Made by a program: the position numbers and the translations under genes
Notes under the pieces: model-generated
What the model was told of the DNA's origin: nothing
Databases searched by the model: none
The model's input: the letters and a program-made list of their open reading frames with translations, nothing else
Shown here: positions 27,518 through 37,436 of the stretch, piece by piece
Layout of the letters: each line of letters begins with the position of its first letter
Position numbering within the stretch: position 1 is the first letter of the stretch
Assembly: GCA_903772945.1 (NCBI GenBank)
Contig: CAICTM010001070.1
Location: 1-38,238 of the forward strand
Reading direction: 5' to 3'
Length of the DNA stretch: 38,238 nt
Source: Seminavis robusta
Taxonomy: Eukaryota; Bacillariophyta; Bacillariophyceae; Naviculales; Naviculaceae

Positions 27518-28579
27518 TCACCTACGTTTTTTGTTATTCTGTCGCTTTCGTCTTGAGGCTGGTTGCAGCTGTTTTTGTTGTTGAGTGAGCTGTTCCCGCT
27601 GTGCCTTCAGAGCTATGATCTCGAGCTCTTGCTTTGATTTCTTCTTCCATTCCTTCCTGCCTAAAATGATCTTGTACTTGTTGACTGCCAATCTCATGAG
27701 CTCTGAATACTCCAGTTCAGCAATGGTTCCATCCTCATAGCCCCACTGTTTTCGCTCTATATGTAACCCACAAATGCTTTGTCCTCACATGCTTGATATG
27801 CCTCGAATAAAGGGCCAGCCAAGCAAATAAGGCACTGGTTGCTGCCGTGCCCTTAGTGTCATGATGAGGTTGTTGATGTTCCTATTTTAAATGCCTCAAT
27901 GTCGGAGTCCACTTCCAACATTTTATTTGCGAGCGCTCGACCTGTGAGCATGGGCAATATGATGGACACTATCATAGTGCTCTGGTACCGATATCTACGC
28001 AGTCGCAGACCATTGAAATCAATTGATAAAGCATCAGTGCTCCATCCCGTCGTCGATTGACCTGATCAGTCGAACCAGTTGGAGTTACTACTTGCACCGT
28101 ATATTTGTCTTCTCTTTGTTGGAGCTTATTGAACACTTTAGGCATAACGGAGTTGGCAATCAAAGACATCAGCATGTGAGCTGCTGTTTGTTTCTCCCTA
28201 CTAGCTTCATCTGCTTTCTGATAAGCTTCGGCGTGTGCTTTCATCTGTTCCTCGGTAATGCATCCATATTCGACTATGACGGACCGGGTTTCATTATTTC
28301 CAACTGCTACTTCATCAAGGATAATCGATATTCCGAATTATCTGCTCTTTCTTTGATGAAATCTAAGAAATGGTGTAGCTTCTCAGTGCTACCATCATAT
28401 TTGATATCAGCTCCTTTAGTCACCTGAGAGAACTCACATGCCTTGGATTGGTCTCCTTCTCCCGGAGCTAGACTGAAAGTGGTTGCTTTTGTTCGTGCAG
28501 TAGATACATGTAGTGCGGCTGCTGTCACTGCTTCTTGCACCAAGGTCTCAATCGGATCGGTGGTTAGTTTTTCTCCCAT
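27518..28579 (-). pseudogene. Copia-type retrotransposon gag relic
   Basis: Four or more frame segments on the minus strand together follow the order of a diatom Copia gag. The first (from ATG 28579) has KYDGSTEKLHHFLDFIKERA. The next, after a one-base shift near 28310, has SVIVEYGCITEEQMKAHAEA. Further shifts follow near 27970-27980 and in 27750-27870. The last segment (about 27755-27518) has EYSELMRLAVNKYKIILGRK, then a long Lys/Gln-rich helix and a basic tail. No protease, integrase or reverse transcriptase follows, and I see no LTRs. The order of surviving pieces makes a family call fairly safe. It is a decayed, gag-only fragment. Confidence 0.7.
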
Positions 28580-29484
28580 GATTGGTTGTCCTTGTTGCTC
28601 TTGCTAGTTAGACTATTCTTTGCTCTTCGTCTCGCTTACTATTCTCGTTTTGCCCTTGTTAACCTTCTGATCTTCTGATCCTTGAGCGGCATGGCGGCAG
28701 CCTCTCTTCCAGCTTCAATACGTCTTTACGTCTATTAATAGCTAGTGTTGGTTTGATGGTGTTCGCAGTTCGCAGAGGTTTCGGTAATGCTGTATCTGGT
28801 GACTGGTGATGCCGTAATGCCAGTAAGTCAAATTGTGAGAAGATTCTTTTAATTAAATACTACAAATACTAGCTAGCTAGCTAGAGCTACATGCTACATA
28901 CATGTACTCGTAGTTTGTCAACAAACGCACCAGTGCTGTTCCTCTTCACTCCTCACCATTGGAAAATGCGCTGACCACCTGACCACCGTGCCAAACCACC
29001 AAAGAAAGCAAGAAAGCTCCTGATTCGATTCCCCCCCCCCATAGTGTTGAGTTCCCTTTTCTGGACAATGTGAATTCAACAGTACTCGCACTTCTCCTCC
29101 TCAATGGTCAGACATGGTAAAAAGAATGTTAAGCTGGATGAACGATGCCGGAAGAGTCTGAAGAGATTCCAGGATTTAACAACTTCAACTCCATCAGATT
29201 AACCTGCAAAATCGTAGAACCGGAAGGTGGGCTTTTGGTACCGGTACTATTATAGTCTCCGGTAGCTTATCCGGTCTTGTCTCAGTGTCTCGGTAGCTAG
29301 CTAGCTGTCTCGGTGTAACTCTCGTTGTATCACTTTACTCATTACACCGATAGGCTCCAAGGTTTGACGTGTTGCAAACGCAGCATTAATTAACAACAAC
29401 ACACAAATCTCATTGCGCCAACGTTGCTGCTTGCCTGCTAAAACACAACCATCCTCCACACTACACAGTCCACAGCATAACATC
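28580..29484. other. intergenic DNA upstream of the DEP gene
   Basis: No gene is supported. A run of ten C lies at 29031-29040 and CTAG-rich runs at about 28869-28884 and 29293-29305. The right end should contain the promoter and leader of the DEP-domain gene. Confidence 0.45.
29031..29040. repeat. poly-C tract (10 bp)
   Basis: Ten consecutive cytosines; a likely length-variable, error-prone site. Confidence 0.9.
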
Positions 29485-30677
29485 ATGGAGTCTCACCAAC
29501 AGAATGACGAAAAGAAGACGACTCCCTACAGAAGAACTAGTGCAGCTAGCGCAGCTAGCGCTCAAGTCGCTGTGCCCGCGGTTCCCAGCTGTCATCGGGC
29601 ACACTCGAATTCTCCTAAAAGGAGTAGAGCTGCTGGTGGGAGATTACGATTATCCCCTCGGAGACCTACGTTATGGGAATGTAATTCTCAACTCGATCAA
29701 TCGGATCAGTCACTATTGACCTCGGACGAATTGTTAAAGGTTGCCGCCGTGCGGAGTCAAAGCGGACCACTGCGAAGAACCTCCACACATAGCCAAAGAG
29801 CAGCACCAGCAGCGCTTCCTGGAGCGTACAGCGAGGCACCGGGAGCTACTGCGGCACGGAGAATCCCTTGCCGGTATCGAAGTAGGAGCTCCAGTCCTGA
29901 GCCCTCGTTTGCTGCTTTTCTTTCGAAGGAACCAACTACAAGTACTGCTTCTTGTACCGGTACTACGGCAACTCTTTTCAACGAAGCACTCGACTTCGAG
30001 CTAACGGCCATCTCTGCCAGGCTGGTCATCCAAGACGATGCTGCTTCCTGTAGACTACAGGAAATTGAAAACCGGGTGCAAGCCATGGGTAGCCGCATGA
30101 GCTGCTCTTCTGCATGTACCGTCAGTTCCGATCTCACTCTTTATTCTTCCGATGAGGAAGACATGGATCTGGAGGAAGAGGAGGAGGCTTCCATCCCAGA
30201 GGCACGTCCCATTGCCTCCACTGATGAAGATCCAGAAATGTTGGAACGCGTGTCCCAATTGGAACAAGAGATGAAACGTCTCCAAGACGAACTAAGGCAA
30301 CAACAGCAGCAGAATCTCAAGCAGCAAAGCGCCCAACCATTCAAGTTTCGTCAGCCCTCCTCCGAGTTGGCTTCATCCTCGGAAGAGCCTCCAAATACCG
30401 CAACGATTGATGATCAGATTGCTCATGCTCAGTTCGTCCAAGCCTTTCGAGCAAGCATCAAAGTCAAGAACCGAAAATATCATTTGAAAAGTACAAGAAT
30501 TGCTTTGTCGGGCGAGAAGCTGTGGATGTCTTGGTACAATTGACTGGAAAATCAAGAACGGAAGCACTGGTCATGGGAATCAACCTTGGCGTCAACCTTT
30601 TTGAGCATGTCCGTGACCCAAAGAAACACCCCGTGCTAGAGGACAATTACGTATTCTTCCGTTTTGTCAGTCATTGA
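29485..30677 (+). CDS. DEP-domain protein with a one-base frame break
   Basis: From ATG 29485 the frame encodes a Ser/Arg-rich disordered N-terminus with SRSSSPEPS-type phosphosite-like stretches. An acidic segment (DEEDMDLEEEEEAS) and a coiled coil (EMLERVSQLEQEMKRLQDEL) follow, then the start of a DEP domain, KVKNRKYHLKS. That frame then reads off-family and stops at 30543. The next frame, entered near 30492, reads YKNCFVGREAVDVLVQ and runs to FFRFVSH with a stop at 30675-30677. Joined, the two parts make a complete DEP domain of normal length. The break looks like one missing base in aaaagtacaag. DEP domains dock proteins to membranes or to GPCR/phosphoinositide signalling; the host role here is unknown. 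An assembly error, an allele difference or an early pseudogene are all possible. Confidence 0.7.
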
Positions 30678-30989
30678 ACACAATAAAAAAGAAAAAAACA
30701 GGTCTGTTGTCTGTCATAATTTATAATGTCAAGGTGTAACGGTTGATTCTACTAGCTAGATGTTGTTAGGTGATCTGTTTTCTGAAAACTAAGTAGTAAA
30801 TGAGGACTGTCCACATTTGTGCTGCCGAGTAGTATTGGGGTCATTCAGCAGTTTTTGAAACACTCGGGAACTCGTTGCACTGATGTTGGTATGTTGGTGA
30901 TCTGAGCCAAGTCACTTATGCCTGGTTTCAGTTTCACACTGGCATTGGTTGACCGATTTTGGAAGATCTGGAGATTGACTGCCATTTAC
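30678..30989. other. spacer between the DEP gene and retroelement relics
   Basis: These 312 bp hold no supported gene. They end where non-LTR reverse-transcriptase homology begins. Confidence 0.45.
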
Positions 30990-31560
30990 CAGTTGGCCTA
31001 TTCCAGTGCATCAGAAGGTTCCTCAAATCAGTGGGCGGCACCATTGAGATGCACAATGCCCACATTCCACCTTTGTAGCGCGAGAATGACTCCTACATTA
31101 TGGACTGGGTCGGCTGGTATGGGAATTTCTCTGGGGCCGATTTGAAACGTATCAACTACGTGAGGCTCTACTTCCAGGTGGTTACTGTCGCTGACATCGC
31201 CACTGCCTGTGTGGAACGTATATCTGGGAGGAGTTCTGGCATGGGTTTTCCAGTCCTCTAATGCCCCATACTGTACCACCTATTTTTAATGGTTTCAGGA
31301 AAGACCCAGGAATCCAAAGACTTCGTGGTTATGGAGGAAAGCGTTTTAGCTCTGTTTGCTCCAAACCTGACTTTGGATGTACCCCTGGGGAGATGGCTGG
31401 TTTCCGCTGACAACAAGCTGTGAATGCGACACCGATTCTTCTACGAGGTTGAAGCCAATGTTGTTTACCAACAAGTTGACAACGCAGAATCAGAGTTTTG
31501 GATATTTCAGCATCCTATTCCGAATAAGGAACGAACAGTCCATCATTGGGATGGCTGGTG
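30990..31560 (+). pseudogene. non-LTR retrotransposon reverse-transcriptase relic A
   Basis: One plus-strand frame is open in family terms from about 31005 to 31560 but broken by three stops: TAG 31076-31078, TAA 31259-31261 and TGA 31421-31423. Recognisable phrases are RRFLKSVGGTIEMHN, RENDSYIMDW, KRINYVRLYFQVVTVADI and, further on, VPLGRWLVSADN and MRHRFFYEVEANVVYQQV. This order matches the region after the catalytic core in diatom LINE-like elements, as I recall it. The YxDD core itself is not present in the window. The frame stays constant between stops, which suggests recent decay by point mutation. Confidence 0.55.
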
Positions 31561-31609
31561 CACAGTCGTAGCTGCTGGTGCACTTAGGCACCTTGCCACG
31601 TTCCAGTCG

Positions 31610-32430
31610 TTCTGTTGTGAAGCGCCCCGGAGACTGGCGCCTGGCTTCATGTGGTTCCAGTGCCAGAAAATGGCACTGTTCTCGCTGCCCAGGAATTCCG
31701 CGATGCTTTGCACTTGCGCTACGATCGGAGCCCCTCTGATCTTCCCAGCCACTGTGATGGCTGTGGAGAGCGCTTCAGTGTCACTCACGCCCTTTCCTGT
31801 ACCAAGGGCGGTCTGGTTCTCCAACGCCACAATGAAGTGCGTGATGAACTCGGTGATCTCGCTGCCAAGGCATTCATCCCATCTGCAGTCGCGACGAACC
31901 CCGTATCCAACTTAGTCGCTCTGCAGCTACGGATGCTTCGCCTTCCAGCGACTCTCCTGTAGTTCTCACCCCATCCGAGGAACGAGGTATCTCCTTATCC
32001 GTGGCCTCTGGCAACGCGGAACTGACGGCATAATTGATGTTCGTGTCATCAATCTTGATGCTGCTTCTCACTGTCGCAAGGATCCTGAAAGGTCCTTCGC
32101 AATGGCGAACGTGACAAGAAACGCAAGTATCTCGACGCCTGTCTTTCCAACGCCGCCACTTTACTCCGTTTGTTGTCTCTGCTGATGGTCTCCTTGGGCC
32201 GAAGCTGAGGCACTCGCGAACGTATTTCCGTTTGCTCGCTGCAAAGTGGGAACGCCCTTACTCAGTGGTGCGTGGCTACGTTAATGCTCGGCTCAGCCTA
32301 GCTATTCTTCGGGCCCGCCACCTCTGCATGCGTGGCTCTCGTGTCCCTGCTGGCACAATGAGCTACCGTCGTTCTCTCTGGGATGCCGATGTGCACTTGC
32401 ACTCTTCCGCTAATTTTGCTCCCTTGTCCT
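31610..32430 (+). pseudogene. non-LTR retrotransposon C-terminal relic B
   Basis: The first frame segment (about 31615-31962) has NGTVLAAQEFRDALHLRY, then a zinc-knuckle-like stretch, CDGCGERFSVTHALSC, and KGGLVLQRHNEVRDEL. After a shift, a segment near 31995-32090 reads RGLWQRGTDGIIDVRV. Another shift leads to KRKYLDACLS (near 32115) and a further one to RRHFTPFVVSADGLLG and YVNARLSLAILRARHLC (32150-32340). The order is that of the C-terminal part of a LINE-type protein from stramenopiles. At least three frameshifts make it non-functional. It differs in type from relic A and follows it directly, so nested or serial insertions are likely. Confidence 0.6.
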
Positions 32431-32650
32431 TCCTGGTTTTCCTCCATGCACCCCCCTTCCCTGCCCCCTTGTTTGCCTGCTCGCGTCCTCATTGCTCTCC
32501 CCGTATGCCCACCACACCAGCCACCCACCACCGCAGCCACTGCTTTGCCTCGCCTCGCCCCCCCTCGCTCCTTAACGTATCTATTTAGTATTTATTTTCG
32601 CCAGTACCGGTGGTAGCTGCCGCTGTGCATGACATTGTGTGTCGAAGGGC

Positions 32651-32713
32651 TGAATCGAATCATCGAATCGAATCCAATCGAATAGATCGTTCGATTTTCA
32701 ATTCGATTTGATT
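32651..32713. repeat. tcgaat-rich tract with an inverted repeat
   Basis: Repeats of aatcg/tcgaat fill this stretch. The arms aatccaatcgaat (32671-32683) and attcgatttgatt (32701-32713) match at 12 of 13 bases as an inverted repeat with a 17-base loop. It lies shortly after the end of relic B and may be the element's 3' tail. Confidence 0.6.
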
Positions 32714-33054
32714 TCTAGCTAGCCAGAACTTTATCCCAGTTGAAAAGATCTGGGCGGTGGCGATCGACGATGCCGATGGCGCTGCAGCTGTCATTTATTT
32801 GTTTTGCGGAAGCTGCAAAGGAAGGATGTCTCTGGCTACGATGTACTGTGGACGCTGTGCCAATGCCTTTTGGCACAGAACCAAAATCAGGGCACAGAAC
32901 ACGACGAGGTCGAAATCTCCAAGCCAAAAACAGTTTGTTGCGGAAGCCAGAGGAGAGGACCAGCTCCTCCCAGCTAGTTGTTCGTGCATTCACTCATTCG
33001 GTCAGGTACGAGCCATCCTCCTAGATTTATTTCTTTGTCAAGCAAGTAGTAAGA

Positions 33055-34506
33055 ATGCACTCCCCCCCCACGGCCTCTTACGCGTCCATTGACGATTGTC
33101 CTCAACCTGCAGCCAAAACTACTACCGGTACAGAACAGCCCCCGGCAATGTTGGCTCTGGCCTTTTGGTTGTTGGGATTGTTGAACAACGCTGCGTACAT
33201 TATAATGATTGCCTCTGCCAAAACCATCAGTGAAGGAGGAACTGCTTTGGTGTTCTTGGCCAATGTACTGCCGGCCATGTGTGTCAAGCTGTCCGCACCC
33301 TACTGGTTTGATCACGTGTCCTATTACCATCGAATTCTGATTGCCTTTTGGACCATGGTTTTGAGCTTTGGCATGGTCGCTTCCGGCACTTCGGTAGGTG
33401 TGCAGTTGCTGGGAGTGGCTCTCTGCAGTGTCCATACGGGCTTGGGAGAGTCCTCCTTGTTGGCAGCTGCCGGCAAATGCGATGCTTCGGGACGATGCAT
33501 TGGTGCCTTTTCATCCGGCACTGGTTTGGCAGGAGTCTTTGGCTTTTTCTGGAAGTTTATCTGGAACGAATGGATGAACTTGTCCATGAGAACTACGCTG
33601 TGGTTGGCGCAATCACTGTCACTACTGTACATTTACATCTACTGGAAGATGTTGCATCCTTACTTGAAGAAATCAGTCAAAGCAGCAACTCCCGGAGCTG
33701 GGGAATTGATGCCTTTGGAAATGAACACGTTTCCTCCTGTATCGGTAGCCAAGACTATCAACGGCAGCATGCATGCAACTGAAAAGACGGAGGTCGACTC
33801 TATGGATTCTTCTTCTGGAAAGCTACGTGACACTTCCGCCCTGCGTTGTCGTCAACCAGATGATTCGGCCTTGGAATCGCCTCCCGAGATTATTGTCTAT
33901 CAGGCACCAGACGTTGAAGAAGCACCAAAACCGGTGAGCCAATGGACCACCGCGGAACGATCCGAGTTTGTGGTCAAGCAACTGTGGCCCTACATTATAC
34001 CTCTCTTTGTGGTTTACGCCACGGAATACTCCTTGCAGGCTGGAACGTGGACGGCGATTGGATTCCCCGTCGAAAGTCAACAAGCCCGCAATGAGTTTTA
34101 CGAGTACAGCAACTGGATGTATCAGGCTGGCGTCTTTATATCCAGATCATCGGGGGCCTTTGGACCCGCTGCACCCATGTCCGTGTTGTGGATCATGCCC
34201 ACCCTCCAAGCACTCAATGTAGTCTTTTTTGCGTTTGTGGCGGCAGACCACGTGTTCTACAGCTACGCCATGCTCCTTCCCTGCTGTTTCTACGTGGGGT
34301 TGTTGGGAGGTGGGGTCTACGTGCACGGGTACAAACGAATCTGTGCCGATTTTGACATTGTGGATCGACGAGAATTTGCCCTGGCAACCACCAGTGTGGC
34401 CGAATCGTTTGGTATCGTGTGCGCGGATGTGATGGGGTTGTTCATTCAAGCCTGCTTGTATCAGTCCAATGATATCGCAGGAGCCATCGTTTCGTGCCCG
34501 ATTTGA
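33055..34506 (+). CDS. CLN3/battenin family membrane protein
   Basis: The intact frame of 483 residues starts at ATG 33055 and has about eleven hydrophobic segments. Family marks are FWLLGLLNNAAYIIMIASAK (about 38-57), which is the classic NN-containing first helix, FSSGTGLAGVFGF near 160, ATEYSLQAGTW near 325, and YVGLLGGGVYVHGYKRI near 418 followed by DRREFALATTSVAESFGI. Length is close to the family norm (about 440). A long loop (about 215-305) is Ser/Asp/Glu-rich and probably cytosolic. CLN3 proteins act in lysosome or vacuole membranes and are linked to glycerophosphodiester export and pH balance. It sits between retroelement relics but shows no damage. Confidence 0.9.
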   Translation: MHSPPTASYASIDDCPQPAAKTTTGTEQPPAMLALAFWLLGLLNNAAYIIMIASAKTISEGGTALVFLANVLPAMCVKLSAPYWFDHVSYYHRILIAFWTMVLSFGMVASGTSVGVQLLGVALCSVHTGLGESSLLAAAGKCDASGRCIGAFSSGTGLAGVFGFFWKFIWNEWMNLSMRTTLWLAQSLSLLYIYIYWKMLHPYLKKSVKAATPGAGELMPLEMNTFPPVSVAKTINGSMHATEKTEVDSMDSSSGKLRDTSALRCRQPDDSALESPPEIIVYQAPDVEEAPKPVSQWTTAERSEFVVKQLWPYIIPLFVVYATEYSLQAGTWTAIGFPVESQQARNEFYEYSNWMYQAGVFISRSSGAFGPAAPMSVLWIMPTLQALNVVFFAFVAADHVFYSYAMLLPCCFYVGLLGGGVYVHGYKRICADFDIVDRREFALATTSVAESFGIVCADVMGLFIQACLYQSNDIAGAIVSCPI

Positions 34507-35448
34507 AGCGGTGGCTGGGTGAGTTTTCTTGACCAGCATGCAGCTGGATCACTCGACCGGGCATCGATCTCGTCGACAAAGAATCTTGCGCCTTTTTAGT
34601 TGCTGTCATCACGAGTTGAGTGTTTCTTGCGCTGCTATTGCTTCTCATGGACGACAATACCAAGCGAGGTGATGCCAACCAGCCGCAACGAAGAGTTGGC
34701 CCGTTGTCCTGAGTCCTTGGCCAGTCCCACGGAGCCTACCGGTAGTCCTGAGTTGGGCCTCTAGAGTCTACTCTGCTCGCTCAGGCCTGGCCCACCGCCG
34801 GCTTCTTCCATCCATAGATAACATCCCAACTACCGATAGTAGACCCCCCTTTTTGATGAGCCAGGGTAACCTAATTAGGTTGATTCAGCCGAATTAGGTT
34901 GATTCTCGAACATGGAATAAATTGCCTCCAACATGATTTCATTAAATCCTTGCCATACAAAAGAGACAGTTTAACACTTTTTACACTCCGTTCCTTTTTT
35001 CCGATTTCGAAATTCCATTATCCGGCGATTTTCGCAACGAATTAGCGAATCGGCCGGAACTGGAAACCACCCATTTTGATCACCCAAATCCATTGCAGCA
35101 CAACACAACAACCAAGCCAATCTAAGAGACCCTACCCTTGCTGAACTATTTCAGGAACACCTACACAACAACCTTTCTATTAACACAATCAGCAGTAGTG
35201 CTGTTGGTGATGGTATTATCCTCCTTTAACCTCGGCAGGTAAACTGCCTGAGTTCTCAACCCCTTTAATGCTGTTTCCTATTCCTATTCTGGTGAAGCCA
35301 AAGTATAAGGATAGAGATAGTCATAAGCCAACAAAACTGAACATTGATGGTTCAATACAAGTTAGGGGTAGGAATAAATCATTAATATTTAAGGTTAGTG
35401 CAATCAGCACAACAGCACAATAAGCCAGCAGGAGCTGTAAAGGTTAGA

Positions 35449-35595
35449 GTTACAATAAGGGAATGGCAGCTGGTAAATTATAGAGTAGCGGGTGGCAACA
35501 CACGACGTAGTCCGGTGTTGTCGCCAGGGCTAGCTTAATAAAGAAGGTTGCAATGAGGGAATGAATGATACCGGGCGGCAACACACGACGTAGTC
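35449..35595. repeat. imperfect tandem duplication (82-98 bp offset)
   Basis: A unit starting gttacaataagggaatg and ending gcaacacacgacgtagtc (35449-35513) is repeated from 35547 (gttgcaatgagggaatg) to 35595. The second copy lacks about 16 bases in the middle. Confidence 0.75.
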
Positions 35596-35677
35596 GGTCG
35601 CTCAATGCAGCAGCTGCCAGTGGGCATCAGCACACTCCATCACGTCTGTTGAATACTCTTGAATCACGCAGTAGATC

Positions 35678-35757
35678 GCGACACCGACACACAGCAACAA
35701 CAAACAACCAACAACCTGCGACACCGACACACAACAACAACAAACAACCCGACCATA
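35678..35757. repeat. 40-bp tandem duplication
   Basis: The unit begins gcgacaccgacacac and continues with caacaacaaacaacc. Copies lie at 35678-35717 and 35718-35757. It is immediately upstream of the ATG at 35760. Confidence 0.85.
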
Positions 35758-35759
35758 AA

Positions 35760-36577
35760 ATGAGCGCAGACTCACCACAACCGAGCAGAGTCAATCCTGC
35801 TTCTTCAGCTAGTGCTCCAAACTCTCCTGGAATTCAGCGTGTGGAGGTTGCTTTTCTGCCTGATGAGGAAGGTGTCTCCACTCTGATTGGATATTGCAAC
35901 AAGGGCGAGTTGCCCATAAAGTTTGGACGAGATGTTTCCTTCGAAAAATACAATGACTGGCTTGGGAATTCGGAAACGGGGCTTCGAGTCTCTTATGATG
36001 TTGAGGATCGCTGTTTGCTTCTTCGAGAGAGAAGGTTGCTACCTGTCCCACGGTAGCACTCGATTGGCTCTTTCTGATGCGCTGAAGGCTGCCTTCCCGG
36101 CCTTTGGGGTTGCCCTGGGGGAGATGGAGACAGCAGCTGGAGTTCAAAACATTACTCCTGATGTTAAAGTTATCGGCAACATGCCTGGCTTTCCCCTTCT
36201 GGCGGAAGTTGGACAGTCACAATATGAGAATGCTCTCAACGCCCGTGCCAACCTCATACTTTCGCATGTTCCAGGAGCAGAGTGCGTCATTCTCATACAA
36301 GATTTTTGATACTACTACTGCTGAGAATGGTCGAATGATGGCTTGGTGTGCCACACACAATGCCACAGGCAATCTTGTCACGACGGGAATCGTGGAATTT
36401 GGCCGCGTAGGCCCAGGAGGAGCTGCAAGAAAGGCATGGGTCACGGGCACTCCACCACCGGTTCTGGCCATCCCCGCGACGGCGAACATTCCAGCAACAA
36501 ATCTACCATTGGATGGCATCTTGACGACATTACGACGCTTTAATGGAAAGTGTTGGCGTCACGGGAACCCTCCTTAG
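35760..36577 (+). pseudogene. frameshifted gene, possible restriction-endonuclease-fold protein
   Basis: An ATG at 35760 opens a frame with a disordered Ser/Pro N-terminus and then GIQRVEVAFLPDEEGVSTL and FEKYNDWLGNSETGLRVSYD. A shift near 36020-36035 leads to the second frame (to 36309), with REGCYLSHGSTRLALSDA, MPGFPLLAEVGQSQYENAL and VPGAECVILI. A further shift near 36300 leads to a third frame with FDTTTAENGRMMAWCATHNA, ending at 36577. The middle part has the acidic-strand-helix-strand layout of PD-(D/E)XK or Uma2-like nucleases (LLAEVGQSQ), which is an inference. I am confident that the three frames belong to one gene, and much less sure of the fold. The surroundings are repeat- and transposon-rich, so it may be a mobile-element gene. 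Confidence 0.5.
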
Positions 36578-36700
36578 CTTAAAAGGCAAATGGTTGCAAG
36601 AAATCATGCATGCATATGTGATGGCAGTTGAAGAGATGGAGGACTTCTGAGAAAGCTTGTGTATTTTGCCTGCTATCATGCTCTTATTCGTGTTGTAGAA

Positions 36701-36985
36701 GGTGCTCTGTCAAAGTACAATCAAGCCCTTGCTATTGAAGAGTCAGTATTGGGTGGTGGTAAGAACCATGCAATAATAGCAACCACCTAGTACCACTATA
36801 TTGGTTCTGTACTCCAGGAATGGATGACTTTGATGGCCCCTTGTCAAAGTATGAGGACGCCCTTACCATTCATGAATCTCTATTGGGCAAGAATCATCCC
36901 GATGTGGGAAGCAGCTACAACAATGTTGCAAATGTACTATTCAAAATGGGTAACTACAAAGAGTGCAATACACGGCTCTTAGCCT
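36701..36985 (+). pseudogene. TPR (kinesin-light-chain type) gene relic
   Basis: A plus-strand frame reads GALSKYNQALAIEESVLGGG and continues to a stop, TAG 36788-36790. It resumes as YIGSVLQEW, then shifts near 36820 to a frame with GPLSKYEDALTIHESLLGKN, HPDVGSSYNNVANVLFKMG and NYKE. The unit is about two 42-residue repeats of the same type as the 0.4-2.4 kb gene. Homology stops at about 36965-36985, where LTR-like DNA begins. This suggests that a retroelement insertion cut the gene. Confidence 0.7.
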
Positions 36986-37436
36986 TATTCGCGACTCGAT
37001 CCTAGATAGGGTTTGAGTTCGACTCATGACTGAGTCTCCTCGTGAATAGTCATTGAGACAGGGTTCTCAATGACCGCTCTAGTCATACTAGTTGATGATG
37101 AAACATCGCTCTAGATATTTAGCCAGCGTGGAGTACTTCCACGCTACTAGATAAATTGCTAGACGAATCTTCCACGCGTCCGTTTTTGGATCGTGGAGTG
37201 AGTAGGAGCTACCGCAACTACTCTACACACTTTACAGTCTCCCGCGGGATTCAATCTACGATCCTTTTTTTGTGGATCTCTCTCGTTGATTAGTTTTTCA
37301 TAGCTTTCTAATTCTCTACATAACTTTCATTCTCTCAAACTCAAAACACTCGAAAGATCTTTACACTAGCTTTTAGCGTAGTGCATTTTGTTAACAAAAT
37401 GCAATAGCTTTCAGCTACCCTCACCTATTCCTCACC
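36986..37436 (+). mobile_element. LTR-like leader of a Gypsy-type retrotransposon
   Basis: These 451 bp lie between the TPR relic and a Gypsy-type gag. The stretch is rich in short hairpins: gactca-tgac-tgagtc (37021-37036), gtcattgaga/tctcaatgac with a 6-base loop (37049-37074), and agcgtgga/tccacgct (about 37125-37145). A 20-bp palindrome lies near the gag start. The position suits a 5' LTR plus untranslated leader. The other LTR is outside the window and I could not identify the primer-binding site or exact LTR borders. Confidence 0.4.
37383..37402. repeat. 20-bp perfect palindrome
   Basis: The sequence gcattttgttaacaaaatgc is its own reverse complement. It lies 34 bases upstream of the gag ATG at 37437, in the element's leader. 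Confidence 0.85.

Larger units (their letters stand above)
34507..35759. other. repeat-bearing intergenic DNA
   Basis: About 1.25 kb without a supported gene. It contains a 14-bp direct repeat, aattaggttgattc, at 34873-34886 and 34892-34905, and two longer tandem duplications at its right end, described separately. The middle is AT-rich. Confidence 0.5.

Noticed and set aside
30990..32430. One continuous reverse-transcriptase gene across both relics
   Set aside because: The frame, the decay pattern and the remembered family order differ between the two parts, so two fragments explain the data better.
32757..33092. Frame with a CxxC...CxxC zinc-ribbon-like pattern just upstream of the CLN3 gene
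   Set aside because: It starts from GTG, overlaps the CLN3 start region, and four cysteines in a short frame can arise by chance. It is probably 5' leader DNA.
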